64,000 bases of DNA from Trochalopteron elliotii. Lineage: Eukaryota > Chordata > Aves > Passeriformes > Leiothrichidae. Below, piece after piece: positions 1 to 12,455 of the stretch. Below the pieces are notes generated by a model. That model did not search any database. It was not told the origin of the DNA and saw nothing but the letters and a program-made list of their open reading frames with translations. Each line of letters begins with the position of its first letter. Within the stretch, counting starts at the first letter, position 1. The position numbers and the translations under genes are program-made. The DNA lies in the NCBI GenBank assembly GCA_024734555.1, contig JANPWX010000026.1, positions 5,445,755 through 5,509,754 on the forward strand. The letters run 5' to 3'.

Positions 1-1983
1 TATGGCAGCTGAGGAGATGATGCAACATTAGAAAGGCCAAGAGAGCTCAGCTCTGTGTTTTCTCACCTAATGCCCAGGTGTTATATGCTAGATGATACAG
101 ATATTGGAATTGCTGCATTCATAAAGCCCTTGGTGGCAGGAGTGATTGTGTACTTGCTGGTTAATATACAAAGATTTCTTAGAATGCTGATACTATTGCA
201 TTGATTCCCTCCCCCAACCACTTTTGTCTGAAATTCCCAAACCTCTGTATCCTGAGGGATTTTGGTGCCACCTCTGGGTAGAGATAACTAAGCTGTGGTA
301 TCATGATGATGTTGGATGTGTTAGGAGGTTCAGGTTTCCAAAGTTTGTATTCTGGGGACAGTTTGATAAAGAAGAGGAGGGCAAGTATTCCCCTGCTCCA
401 CATCCACCTCCCTTTGTCAGTCTCACATTGGTTTGGGGATGCTGTCCTCCAGGGGAGCAGTTCTGCTGAACCACTGCTGTCACAGCAGCCTCTAGGGCAC
501 ACTGGATTGCAGGTCCTGGGTACAGTGACACAGGCAGGATGTAGGCTCCCTGCACCTGCATCCTGGCAGAGCAGGGTCCAAAATGTTGTATAAGCACCCC
601 ACCTTCTTGCTTCAGATGTTTGCCAGGGGACCCATGTGGGAGATGCTCTGGGGCAAAACTGTCCAGAATGAGATCATGTACAGAGGGACACGTCTCTTCC
701 AAATCATGGGAGTGTAAATGTGTCCAGATAGTACTTTGCTGCTGGACCAAACTTTTCCTTGGTTTTAAACATAGCTCTTAGAGGTACTTGCAGTGGAGAG
801 TGACCTGTGGAAGATGTGTCTGCCTTGCAACTGGAGGGCAGCATAAGAGGGGAGAAAACTAGAGTGTGTCATTTCCCAACAGCAGTCAACTGTTCTTCAG
901 TTTCCTCTCCACAAAGCAGCAGCAAATGAGCCTCTCTAAGAGCCTGGGTCTTTGGGGCAAAGTCTCTTGACCACAAGGCAGGGGATAAATGTGGCTTATG
1001 TTTCAGCGTGCCCCATGGAGCTCTCTGTTGCTCTGTAGCCTCTCCCTTGTTCAGGCACTGCCCTTTTTTCCCTTACACACTATGATGCTGCTTCCAGTGT
1101 AACCATCACCAGACTCAAGCATCAGTTTGATTTCACAATGTCTTCCACAAACTTGTGTGTGGTCACAGGGGTCAGAAGGGCACTTGTGTGTAGTGGGAGG
1201 AGGCTGTGCTGAGGACACAGCTCTCAGCAGCACCAAGAGCACCCTGTACCCCTAGGAACAGCACAGAGCTTTGCCAAGAAGCCAGCAGCATGGGCCTAGG
1301 TTGTGATGCTCCCAAACTCCCCTGGTGTTTCCACAGACTTGTTTCGACTGGGCAGTTCAGCTGGCTTTAAATTATTGCAATAAACCATATTTATGTCCTT
1401 GGGTTTTTTTTTTTTTGATGGAACTAAGCTTCAAACCAGCTGCTCTGGCCCAGCAAGGTTCTGCTGCTTTACAGCCAGAGAAGCTGCCTAGCCTGTCTTT
1501 ATCCTCCCCCTTGGAAGGGTACCCTGCCAAACAGTTAGCTGTCTTTAAAGACTGGTTATTGACATTTACACAAGCCTTAAAGAAATAAAAAGGGTGTCTT
1601 TGTGGAAAAATAATTGCAGCTGGCCTGTTCCTTTGGCACAGATAAGTCAGACCAGTCACCAGTTTAAGTACTTTGGCCCCTGGAATGGGATATGGGCAAG
1701 CCCTTGCAGCCAATGTATTAGTCATAGATGTCCACTCTAATGCTGCTATGCAGTCTCAGGAGGAGGGAAGGCTCAAACCCCATAACTCAGGAGAAATTTG
1801 TTTAAAGGTGTAAGAAGAGGGTGAAACATGCATAAATGTTTTTATAGCTTCCACTATTTCTGGTGTGGGAGTCCAGTTGAGACCATGTGATGTCTTCTAC
1901 CTAATGAATCCTTGACAGGCTCAAGTGGGAGGAGGTCCCTAAGATGTCTGCTCCAAGCAAAACCACTCCCACAGCTAACTGCG
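1..1983. other. Intergenic sequence, no gene recognised
   Basis: Open frames here are all short, occur on both strands, and give compositions typical of translated non-coding DNA. I see no splice-flanked conserved peptide, no RNA gene and no clear repeat. There is a short T-run near 1405-1417. Confidence 0.5.
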
Positions 1984-2066
1984 GTCACTCAAGGACTCAT
2001 CCAGTGATGGAGATGCCCCCACATCTCTGTGCCCTGTCCCAGGGCTGCACTGCTCTCCTAGGGGAA
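1984..2066 (-). repeat. Possible CR1 LINE fragment (antisense)
   Basis: The stretch reading 'gtgatggagatgcccccacat' and continuing through a 'ctgtcccagggctgcactgc' core followed by an A-rich end resembles a common avian CR1 segment read in antisense. The match is from memory, short and imperfect, so both boundaries and family are uncertain. Confidence 0.35.
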
Positions 2067-5000
2067 AAGACACGGTCCTCAGGAATCAAAGGACTCTGCA
2101 CAATGTTGTAGTCTTGACAAAACACCTGGTTTCTTCCAGCTCCTGGCCAGATTCAGGACATACAGATGTGGAGGTACAAGGTAAGCAGTCACAGGACAAA
2201 AATATTTCAGGGTTGGCAAGTCTAATATGTGTAGTTTGGAGCAAGGGAGCAGCTGCTATATTGCATACAGCAAGGTACTTGCCGTCCCCCAAGGCATTTG
2301 CATTAAAAGGTAGAGCCATATTCCCAATAGTTTCTGTAAAACCCCGCTGTCGAGAGTCAAAGGCCTAAATTGACCTACAGCCCACCTTCCAATCTGAGGG
2401 AAACAGAACCCAGTTTCCTTCCTAACACTCAATATTTAGCAGCTGAGAACTCATGATCTCCTGCACCTGCTTTCCATTGTTATGGCCCCTGCTAGAACAA
2501 AACTGGGCCCTTATCAGCAATACTGTAATTCCTCGGGGGTTTTTTGTGGTGACACTCCAGTGCTATGGAGACAGTCACTTTCATAGGAAGAAATACAACA
2601 GCCCTCTCCAGTCCACTGAGGGTTTTACAACCATTCCCCTTCCACATGGTGTTCCCTTGGACACCTGGCAGGTGTTGCTTCTCCTGCATTTCCCTACTTG
2701 CTGTGATTCATTGGCGTCTGAGTGGCCATCAGAAATGCAGTGTTTCTTTATCCATGAGCCCAGCAGAGTGTGTCACCTTGATGGTGTTGCAGGCCAGGGT
2801 TCAGGGTAGCTGTAGGTGATGTGGCACCTCCCACCCCTTGCGCAACAGCAAACTTGGCCACTGGGGGACATTGGAACAGGACTCCCTCTTGGGCTGAGGG
2901 CTGTCACAGTCCAGCTCTGTTTTCTCCAAGAAGCTGTCTCTGAGCAGATCAAGTCACAAAAGGAGGAAAACTAAAACCAAATAAATCTACCAAACCCTCT
3001 GCTCCTCTACATTGGCTTTGGCAGGAGAAGAATTTCACTTCAGAGACCAGAACAATTATCTCTTGAATGCTTTATAGCCATGCAAGCAATCATAGCAGAC
3101 ACACACTAACTTTTAAGTTGGTGGTCAACAAGATCTCCTAGACAACCAATAAACCTACACACAAATCTTTCAATGCTTCTAAGTGCCCTGCAATAACAGC
3201 CCAGTACTGATAAAATGAGCCATAAAGCCAGCAGGGATGCACTCCTGGGGGTTAATAGCAGGATGACTGAGCATTTTAGTAATTTTTTTTTTTTTTACAG
3301 GACAGCAATGCAGCAGCAAGGCAAGTTACAACAGACACTCAGAAGTAATGCCCAGTGTGGTAGGCATCTGCAGGTGAATGATCCAGGCTGCAGGCCTCTT
3401 CTGGAGTGGAGAATATGGTCTCACAATGTAGGGCCTGGGACAAGCCCCTCATGCTGGGTTACACAACCTGGCATCAGAAACACTCACTGCTCTTGCTATC
3501 TGTGTGCTGGAAGGGCTAAATCTATCAAAGCTGCAGCTGGACACCGCTTGGGAAAGTCCTGCATCACATTTGAATGTCTGGGATGAAAGAGTGCCAGCAT
3601 GCTTGCACATCATGCTAAGCTGAGCCAGCAGAGGCTCTCAGGTTTCTTCTGTCTTTGTACAATTAAGGTCACACTCAGCATTAAAGCACTGCTCAGATCC
3701 CCAGACTTTGCAGCTGCATGGCTACACTGGAGAAGGTGCAGCTCCTTCAAACACCTCTAAGGCACCTGTCAACTTGAGCCATGTTTTCAAGGGGCTGGGA
3801 ATTGGCTGCAGGTCACTCCTGACCGATCCCCCTGGTCTTCCGTGTCTCAGTGGTCCCTTTGCTGAGTGGAGTCATGCTGGCATTCTAGTGCAGCACATGC
3901 AGTTATTCATCTCTTCTTGCCATCAGCCAGGTCCCTACAGCAAAGCCCCCCAGTGATGACAAGCATCTTCCCCCATCCTGCTTAGAAAGAGCAAGGGAGA
4001 AAGATGATTAACAAAATGAGAGATCTGCCAGAGTCTGTAAAAAACACCCATCTGGCAGGATCTCGCAGCTCCACCTTCATGGAATCTGCATTTCTGATGC
4101 TCATTTTGCCTGCTTGAGGAAATACCCACCTAAAGTCAGCCACAAGCAGAGAGACTTGTGAGGCAATTCTGTACAACTTCATCTGAGTAAGGGTCTTCCC
4201 AGCTCTATCTCCAGCCAAACAAAAGCAAAGGCTCTTTTCTTCTGAAATATACAGGAGGTCATGAGCTAACTTGCAGCTCTGTTTGCAGCTCTGATGTTGC
4301 TTTTCAGCTCTGCTGCTTGTGTTTGTGCTTGGCTGCTTCCTCCTTTCCAAATTCCAGAGGTGGGTTATCTTTGTTTCCTTAACAAAGAAGGAAGAAATTT
4401 GGGTATGGTCTTACAGGAAAAGATCAGATGCAGTTTATAGCATCTTGCACCAAAGGAGCACTGGGAACAACTAGACTCATTTGAGAACATCAGACTCATT
4501 TGAGCTTGAATCAGTAGACAGATTTTTCCAAGGTGCAGGTGACCCAGTAAGAGGAATAGGTGAGCAGTCACCAAGGCAGGTTCCCAGTTGCAGTACAGAC
4601 CCTGAGAACAGATAATTTTGAATCCTGGAGACATGTCCATAACTCAAACTTTTCCACTGATTAGAGAGAATGATCTCTTCTCTGTATGGTATGGAGCAGC
4701 TCTGCAGCCCAGTAGACCAAGCTGTAAATAAAGCCCCAGGGAACCAAATTGGTGCCATTTTTGAACTGTGGGGATGAATCATCCAAATTACTTTCTTCAG
4801 GCAATACAAGGAAGAAATGTCACTAACCATGTGAAAATTGAGACCATATGGTTCTAGGATGTTTTTTGAAAGGAGTATCCTTGACAAAGCTAGAGTGACT
4901 TCAAGGCTGGTTCCCAGGTCAGACCCCAGCAGAGCAGTCTCTCCTTTCGTGGCCCCAGGGACTCTCTCTTGATTCTGGTCATTTTCACTGCAGCCAGTAT

Positions 5001-6700
5001 CTATTTTTCTGCACTACCTAGTGAAAGGCCGCAAGTCCTTCAAGGCCAGACAGAGCTTGTGTTTTGTTTGCTTGGAAAAAAAAAAAAAAAGCCAGAAAAA
5101 ACCAGCTGCCTGTGAACTGCCTCTGGCGTCTCCCATCTGTGCATGAAGGCAACTCCTCCACAGCAACAGCAGCCTCTCCTTCCACTTGGCAGATGTTGTC
5201 TGGACCAGAGCCATCGGTACAGGATCTATTTTCTGTGCAGTCCGCAAAGGAGAGGTGGTTGCCTGGCACAGCCTTGTACCTCAACAGCTGATCTGATAAC
5301 ACAGAGGTGCTGGCCTTTGTTCTCTGTGCTTCATTCCCTGAAGAAGCAGGGTGATCATTACTTTTTCTTTCCATGAGGAAGCTGTTGGATATAACCTGGC
5401 ACCTGAAAGGGTTTTTTTCACTGTGCAATTAGGAATTTGGGATTCTTTCACATTCTGAAAGGTGGCATTTTGCCCCTCTTGGGAGGCCTGTCCCTCATCA
5501 TGCAGCTCTCAGTGTGTCATTAATGCAGCCACATGGGCGTGTGCCAGAGCCTCCCCAATGCTTTGACCTGGTTACCCCATCATGAGCAACCATGGCTACA
5601 GCACCCACATTTCCAAAGGGCATGCACCAATGGCTGGGAATCTGGAAGAAGTCAAAGTGAGCCCTAATAAGGCAAGGCAGTTAGTTATTACTAAGCTGCT
5701 ATTTCTACTGCAAGAAGCCCTGGAGCAGCAAAACCACTCACTTCATGTATGTTCATTAGCAGCATGGATAAGAGCAGCATTGATTGCAGGCTATAATTAG
5801 ATCTCTGGGACCTTTTTGGACCGGCTTTCTCTGGCATTGTGCTACTTTGAAAGGACTTCCACTTTCTTTTCTGAATGGTTGGGATGGCATTTCCCTATTC
5901 AGCAGATTTCGGACCGTTTCTGTTTTCTCCATTGTGGCTCACAGAGCTCTCCCAACTTGGTGCCACAAGCCCCATACCACAGAATTAGCAAAAGCTCCAT
6001 TGTGTGACCACTCCTGGTCCCTTGAGTTGTAGAATTGGCCTGACTGCAGGTCTCTTCTTAGAACTGCATGGCCAACCTGCCAGGCAGTCCTCCTTGCTAC
6101 ACTTAGCTTGCCAAGATGCAGTTTTGTGAGTACCTTCCTCTAGTGATGACTCTGATTCTCCTTGGAATCAGTTTGTTTTAAATATATAAAATAAACCTCG
6201 TTTTTCACGACTTTCTTAGCATGTTCTGTGCAGCCAGCCTAGAGCATTCCCAGAAGAAATGGATGTACTAAGCACGTACTCGGGGCATGGTGGCCTACAT
6301 GGAAATTATTACTCCTCTCTTGGAATGCTGGAAAACAGCCTCAGCATCCACTCTGTGAAAAACAGGGGAGGAAGAGTCACAGGAAAGATGCATTGCATGA
6401 AGGACTGGAGTTGAGATATCAACAGTCCACGTGGCAAACTGGACCCAAGGGTGTCTCTGCTTGTGGTTTCCCTCCAAACACTGGTGTGCTGGAGACAACC
6501 ATTAAGCACGGCCCTGTGGTGGGTGTCTTTCTTTGCCATGTTCACAGACTGTTCCTGTACCTTCTCTACACTGCCCACTCAGCCGCTGGCAGACAGGGGC
6601 AGAGGTGCTGGCAGCCCATCTGGGATTACCAAACCAGGGACAAACATGCACACACCAGATCTTCTTGGCTGACCTATGTGCTGAAGGAGGGTGTCTGAGG
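2067..6700. other. Intergenic sequence, no gene recognised
   Basis: There are no recognisable exons or RNA genes. Poly-T (about 3281-3296) and poly-A (about 5079-5093) runs are present, and a short tandem duplication of a unit containing 'agactcatttgag' lies near 4471-4506. Open frames around 5582-6032 and 3215-3586 have no recognisable domain and I treat them as chance. Confidence 0.5.
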
Positions 6701-6757
6701 CAGGAAGTTTGTACCTGCGGTTTTGAACCCAATACATCTGGTCCAGGTAGCTCGGTT

Positions 6758-6775
6758 TGCAAACTGCAGTTTGCA
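6758..6775. repeat. Perfect 18-bp palindrome
   Basis: TGCAAACTGCAGTTTGCA equals its own reverse complement. It sits upstream of a 93-bp direct repeat and a TATA-like box, so it could be a binding site in an LTR-type U3 region. The function is unknown. Confidence 0.6.
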
Positions 6776-6842
6776 GAGATGCAAATTGAGCTCTGGGTGG
6801 AAGCCCAGGGAGACAAGAGGCCAGGAACTGCCAACCTTCGGG

Positions 6843-6969
6843 ATAACAAAAGGCACAAAGACGGGTGGTGCCAGCCAGGTGAATGGACACTTGAGAGACG
6901 CAGCAGGAGCTGGGAATTGCTGACTGACCTCTTTGATAACAAAGGATATGAAGAGGGGTGATGCCAGCA
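6843..6969 (+). repeat. Imperfect direct repeat, 93-bp period
   Basis: The segment starting 'ataacaaaaggcacaaagac' at 6843 recurs as 'ataacaaaggatatgaagag' at 6936, and both copies run on into 'ggtg(g/a)tgccagc'. Period 93 keeps frame, so minus-strand translation shows the same repeat as two WHHPS blocks. Tandem units of this size just upstream of a TATA box are common in retroviral U3 enhancers, but the assignment is inferential. Confidence 0.6.
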
Positions 6970-6977
6970 GAGATGGG

Positions 6978-7180
6978 GCTCAGAGCAGGGACTGGGGAGG
7001 AAGAGCGAGACTTGTGTGCAGGTGGATTGTGAGGGTATAAAAGTGCAGGGGTTCCACTCTTGGGTCCTCTTCGGGGGCACCAGCTCCAGGTGTTTCTGTG
7101 TTACTGTGCTGTGAGTAAATGGCTTTATGGAACGAGACGTCTGAGATTCTGCTGTGGGAAACCTGGGGTCAAACTGGTAA
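6978..7180 (+). promoter_or_regulatory. Candidate LTR-like promoter block with TATA box
   Basis: A TATA motif (gggtataaaagtgc, about 7035) follows the tandem repeats. About 60-140 bases on come a GC-rich 'ttcgggggcaccagc' and 'gtgggaaacctggggtcaaa'. The order of enhancer repeats, TATA, then a short GC-rich leader resembles an LTR, but I found no matching second LTR, no target-site duplication and no definite TG...CA ends. It could also be a lone cryptic promoter. Confidence 0.25.
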
Positions 7181-10100
7181 GGAAAGCTGGTGTGACTGTG
7201 AGTGGGGTGTGCAGGGAGTCAAGTGGGGCACCTTTGGGTCACTGGAGCCACCCACCATGAAAGGGCTTCAGTCCCAGCAGTCTGGCCTTGGGAGTGACTC
7301 TGGAGAGTCTCCTGAATGGTCACATTGGGAACTTTCCTTAACACCCAAGGCCAAACCGACTGAGATTAAAGCATATTTTTGAGTGGCACTCCCTTTGAGG
7401 ACAGAAATTCACCCAGGACAAAAGGTTTTCGAGATGAGCCTCTTTAGTCTTCCTGCCTTCTCATCGGAGACTTGCTGATCTCATGCTGATGTGTGACCTG
7501 AACCAGAAATGAGTGCCTTCCTCTTTGCAATACCTTCACGCAGCAGTACAAACTCTGACCCACCCAATGCAAGTTAACTGTGCTATTTTCTGCAATGTCA
7601 ACATGAATTTTATCTATTGTTTATCCTTCAAAGCTATGCAAATCATTTGAAATAAGTTTATCTTTATGCCATAGCCTCCCCTTCTCTTCTCTCACTATTC
7701 CCTGATCTTAAACTGCTGTTCTACCAGTTTAAAGCTAAAGCAGTTGGATGTCAAAGCTCTGCTCTAACAAACGACTTTGTGAAACTATTTGCTTACGTTT
7801 TAAATTTGTTCTCTGTGTGAGATCTAAGCCAGATCTGCTGAGGTTAGTGGCTCTCACAGGGATTTATTGCCTGTTACTCCTCTGAACCCAGGAAGAACCA
7901 GTCCAGCAAAGGGAGCAGGTGTTTTATTCTGGTGTTTTTTTAATTACCTATATCATCTGTTCACGTGCAAACCACAGCGTCTAGCCACAAGGTCAGCATT
8001 GGTAGAACATGACTTGTCTGGACCTGAGAAACTTTTTGATAAGCAAGGGGTGAGAAAGAAATTCCAAGCATGAGTTTCGGAGCCCAGCACAGGTTCTGAC
8101 CCAGCTCATACCGATTAGCAGCCAAAAATGTAACCAGCAGAGACAGAGCCTCTCTCTGCCAAGGCAACCATGGGTTTCCAGCAAATTGGTCTGGCAGGAG
8201 GAAGGGATGGCCAAAACCATTTTTTTGCAAGGCATTTGAGAAGGCAAAGCTTCGTTTGCACTGGAGCCAAAGTCCATTAGTTTAGCAACAAAAAGCCGGC
8301 AGACTTTCTAATGTAACCTGATACCATTATTTCATGTCTACTGTGTCAATTATTAACAGAGTTCCACCCAGTGCCTTATCACTGTAACACTGGAAGAATT
8401 TACTTCCAAGGGCAGGTTCAATATCCCATGCCCAACCTAAAGTTCATAATTCCCCTGAATACCTTAGCCTTACTTACACTTTTAAATTGTCATGCATGAT
8501 GTGGCTTACTGCCCTTCCATGAAAAGTAGAACAAGGTGAAGAGGGTCATTGCTCTGTGTCTGTTGGAAGAGAACAGGCTGGAGGGGAGGCAGAGAGGGCG
8601 GTTCCATTTTCTATTGGTGCAGTTTGCACTGAAAATGCACACACCTAAAAAGAAATTGAATGTTTAAAGGACACTCAGGCAGGGACATGTTTACAAGGTA
8701 AAGACAAATCCTTTTCTGGCCAGACAGTAACTCTGGCCAGACAACTCAGGTTGTCTCTGCCTTTCCCAGGCCACTCTCCTCCTTGTCCTACTCTCCTGCG
8801 GCAATATCCCTGATAGAAATCCCCATTTCAACTCTTCCATTCCACTCCTGGTCTCCCCTCCCTGCCTTGATTTCTCTCTGGAAACCTACTGTTGCTGGAG
8901 GAGCCCCTCACTGCTATTGGGGTGAGCCATGCCCTAGGTTGGTCCCAAGATGTCCACAGCTAAGTGGACACCCAAACATCTGGGTGCTCCTGCTGCCATG
9001 CAGGCTGAGCAGCAAACCATGCCCTGACGTGAGAAACGTGACAGCCATGCTGCTCAAGGGCCTGGCTTCTCACCCAATAATTGGCTTGAAGAAGGACAAA
9101 AAATAGTTTGCAAGAGTATCATGGAGAGACATCAGGACGGGGTTATTAATAACAGGCAAGACATAACCTGCAGGCCACATTGTCACAGGGCTGCGTGGTG
9201 AGGCCATCATGTGGGATGTGCAACTCAAAGTGCCTTCATGGAGAGGCAAACCTAACCCTCGCCCCTGTGCACCTGCACCTACTCAACCTTTACACTGAAT
9301 ATCCTGCTGCTCTGTGATGTTGTTAGGTTGGCAGCCTGCCTGCCTGACCCCTGTATCTGCTAACTGTCAGGGAAGTCCCTCTGTCCTCAGGACTGCAGAT
9401 CCAGGGGCTTTTTCCCCAGAATATACTGCATTTATTTGTGGCACCTCAAGAATTTTCCTTTCCCTGTTTTCTGGCCAACTTCCTAATTTCTCCAGGCAAC
9501 TTGAGTTGTTATTTCACACCATGTTCAAAATCCTAAAAGGTTACGTGAAATGAGTGTGCTCATTTGCCATTGAGATATGCCATCTCAGACTCCCCTTTAC
9601 ACAACCCTCACTTCTGCACACAGACCACAGCTTTCTTTCCATGGGATCTGCTATCCAGCACCTCACATGCCTCTGGTGATATACCATTCCTCACAAATCA
9701 TTCCCCCATGGAGTTCAAGTGCCTCCCTTTACTGCCAGCACTATTCTGGCTCCTACTTTACAGCAGTGAAAACATATTTCTTAATTTCATTGTGTTACTA
9801 AAAAAGTGAAATTATTTCACAGTATTTGCAAACTACCCTTCTTCCCAGATTTCACCATGACCAGAGAAGGAAGGAATATGTTGCTCTAGTTTCATTTACT
9901 TGAAGAAATGTTTGGCATGCAGCTAAAGAGCAGAATATAGCACAGTTAAATGAGAACAGGGTATATCTATGGCCAGACTGTCTACAGGACCAAACAAATC
10001 TGCCTAGACAGACAGCCTCTTACTTTCCATGGGGTAGCTCCCAGGGAAGGCCCAACTGCCCATGTGGAAATCCTCTTCCAGGACAGCTTCCTGTTCTGGG

Positions 10101-12264
10101 GACAACCTTGGGGATGACTCCATCCACATATCCTGCTGAGACAAGATGCCCTGCACAGGGGCCCAGCTAAACATCTACTCCTTTATGGAGAGGACATGGA
10201 AAGGGGCCAGTGATCTGGGAGGGACTGGCAATCACGCTGAGGGACAGAAAAGACAGCCTAGGAGAGGCCAGAGAAGGCTGATAAAGAAAGCATTCTCCTT
10301 GGTGGCTTTGCTCTCCTCTCATGCCACTTCCCACAGACAACCACCAGGAGAGCAGTGGGGGGCTGGTGGAGGCAGGAGGGACCTGGAGAAGGAGCCCCAA
10401 AGCCAAGAAGGCAGCTCCAGCACCATGAAATGGGCATTATGGGAGACTAAGGCTGAAGGAAATGGCAGTGGAAGGCCTTTTCTGTTTCCACTGTGTGTCT
10501 TCACAGGTCTGAGGAAGGACACCTGAGTTCCCCAGGCTCATCAAGGCTATCCTACTCCACCACAGTGCTCCACATCAGAGAAGAGTGAGGAACTAGGGAG
10601 AAGTCACTCCTCTCCCCAAGACACAGCAGCAACCACAGACAAGGGTGCCTCAAGGTGAGGCAAGCTGCATATTTTTCACCTAATCAGCAAGCGGCAATGT
10701 CCATCAGATGCCCCCAAGGAAAGGAGGAGAAAAATGTGTGTCACACCTTGACCAGAAGCCAGCCAGCAGCTCTCAGTCACACCAGCTGTCATCGAACTGC
10801 AAAGTGACCCTGGGGCTTAGCTGAGCCAAGCCCTGTTGCGCCAAAATTATTTTAGTAAAGCATATGCAACTCTGTGTCAGAAGGCCCACAGGAAACACCC
10901 AATGAGAGATGTAAAGTGTCCCCAAAATTGCTTGTAGGGTGGGTTAAGAAGTTTTTTCTTAGGTGGCCATGAATAGCCATCTAAACACTCGGTAGCAGAA
11001 TCAGCTGTGGTTTTGCTGGAGCCACCTTTTGCCTTTTTGGAGGCAAAAATTCTCCCCATGAACTAATATTAAGTCACTTAGGACCAGGGTTTTCATGAAA
11101 AAAAATCTGGGTCAAGGAATAGGTTGCTTAAGAGGAAAAATAAGATATTTAAAAGGCCAAATATGAAGTGTTTGAAAACTGCATGATGAAACGTGGAGAA
11201 ATCCAACCCAAAGTATCCCCTGAGCCTTGATTCACATTGTCTTTGACCCTCCATCCTAGTTTGGGGTGAGGAAAGGATAAAAACATTGCCATTTTCGTGG
11301 CATAGACAAACTCCTCTCTACAAGAGTGTTTGAATTCACCATGAGAGAAGCCTGAAGGCTTGCAGGGAGCAGTGTCTGTCTGTGGCACAGCTATGGCTTT
11401 CTTCCCACTGAAACAAACCCAGGCACTCAACTTATGCCTTTCCTTCCGTCTTCAGGGAGTTTTTTAACCAAAAAGAAGGATTAACATGGAAAAAATGTTT
11501 TCTGTGGGTAGTGCATTGGAGTCCACAACTTCCTTGACTCATAGTGTTGGCAGAGCAAACCCTGGACTGCAAAGTTGGACCCATGCCTTGGAGTCTTTAA
11601 AATCCCATTGGAACTCAAGCCCCACTGTCTGGAAAGGCTCCCTGCCAGGCTCTTAGCCTGCTGCTTCATACCCAGGGAAGGGTTATTACTGCCTGTTGGC
11701 TCCAAACCTTTTCCCTGGTGAGAGCAGTCATATTTTCCCCAGCTGCTGCAAGTTTCCTTTCCTCAGTTAACCCTCACACCAGAGACAGCTGTGGACCCAC
11801 AGGATGCCTGTCCTCTCCCTCGCTGTGAATCCTCCAGAGGGAGATTGGGAGAAGATAGCCCTCCTTCTCACTGCCTCCGTGGCACAGGGTAATATGAGCA
11901 TGTGCCAGTATTCCTCTCTCTGACATAAAATGGACAGAGCCCATTGCAGACACAGAATGCATAAGCCAGCCATCCCACCATTCTCCTGCCTCCAGCAGTA
12001 TCAGATCAGTGATGCTGTTAAAGCACTGAAACCACTGTCTTGCACGGAAGTAACTAACACAGATTCACAGGCCTTCACTATGAGAACTGATCCCAAGAAG
12101 TCTGGCAGCCATCAGTGCTGAGACCCACAGATGGGAGAAGCCTGGAAAGGTAAGGGAGGTGAGGTTTCCCCAGAGGCAAGGAAGAAATGGCATCTTTCTT
12201 CAGTGAGGTTGAGATGGCAGTCTCCAAAGACAGGCAAGGACATGCAGTGCTGGGCCTTGGTGTG
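7181..12264. other. Intergenic sequence, no gene recognised
   Basis: I see no conserved exon, RNA gene or clear repeat. A short tandem duplication of 'ctggccagaca' lies near 8718-8745. The remaining open frames are short and overlap on both strands. Confidence 0.5.
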
Positions 12265-12455
12265 GAGGATCTGTTCCATGACCTTCCCAGGCACAGGGAC
12301 CAGGCTGCCAGGTCAGTTATTTCCAGGGTCCTCCTTTCTACCCTGTCTAAAAATGGGTGCAATGTTCCCCTTTTCCAGTCACCTGGGACTTCAGCTGCCT
12401 GCCATGACTTGTGGCAGGCGGATCAAGGGGTCACTGCAGCTTCCAACAGCCTTTG
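12265..12455 (-). repeat. CR1 LINE fragment, reverse-transcriptase portion, antisense to +
   Basis: Plus-strand text such as 'aggatctgttccatgacctt', then 'ccaggctgccaggtcag', 'gggtcctcctttctaccctg' and 'ccagtcacctgggacttcag' follows, in order, the antisense of the CR1 reverse-transcriptase 3' region. The coding strand of the element is therefore minus. It is 5'-truncated and decayed, with no open frame preserved. Boundaries are approximate. Confidence 0.7.

Noticed and set aside
6502..7080. 192-codon minus-strand frame
   Set aside because: It is open partly because of the 93-bp (31-codon) direct repeat; frames are open on both strands here and no domain is recognisable.
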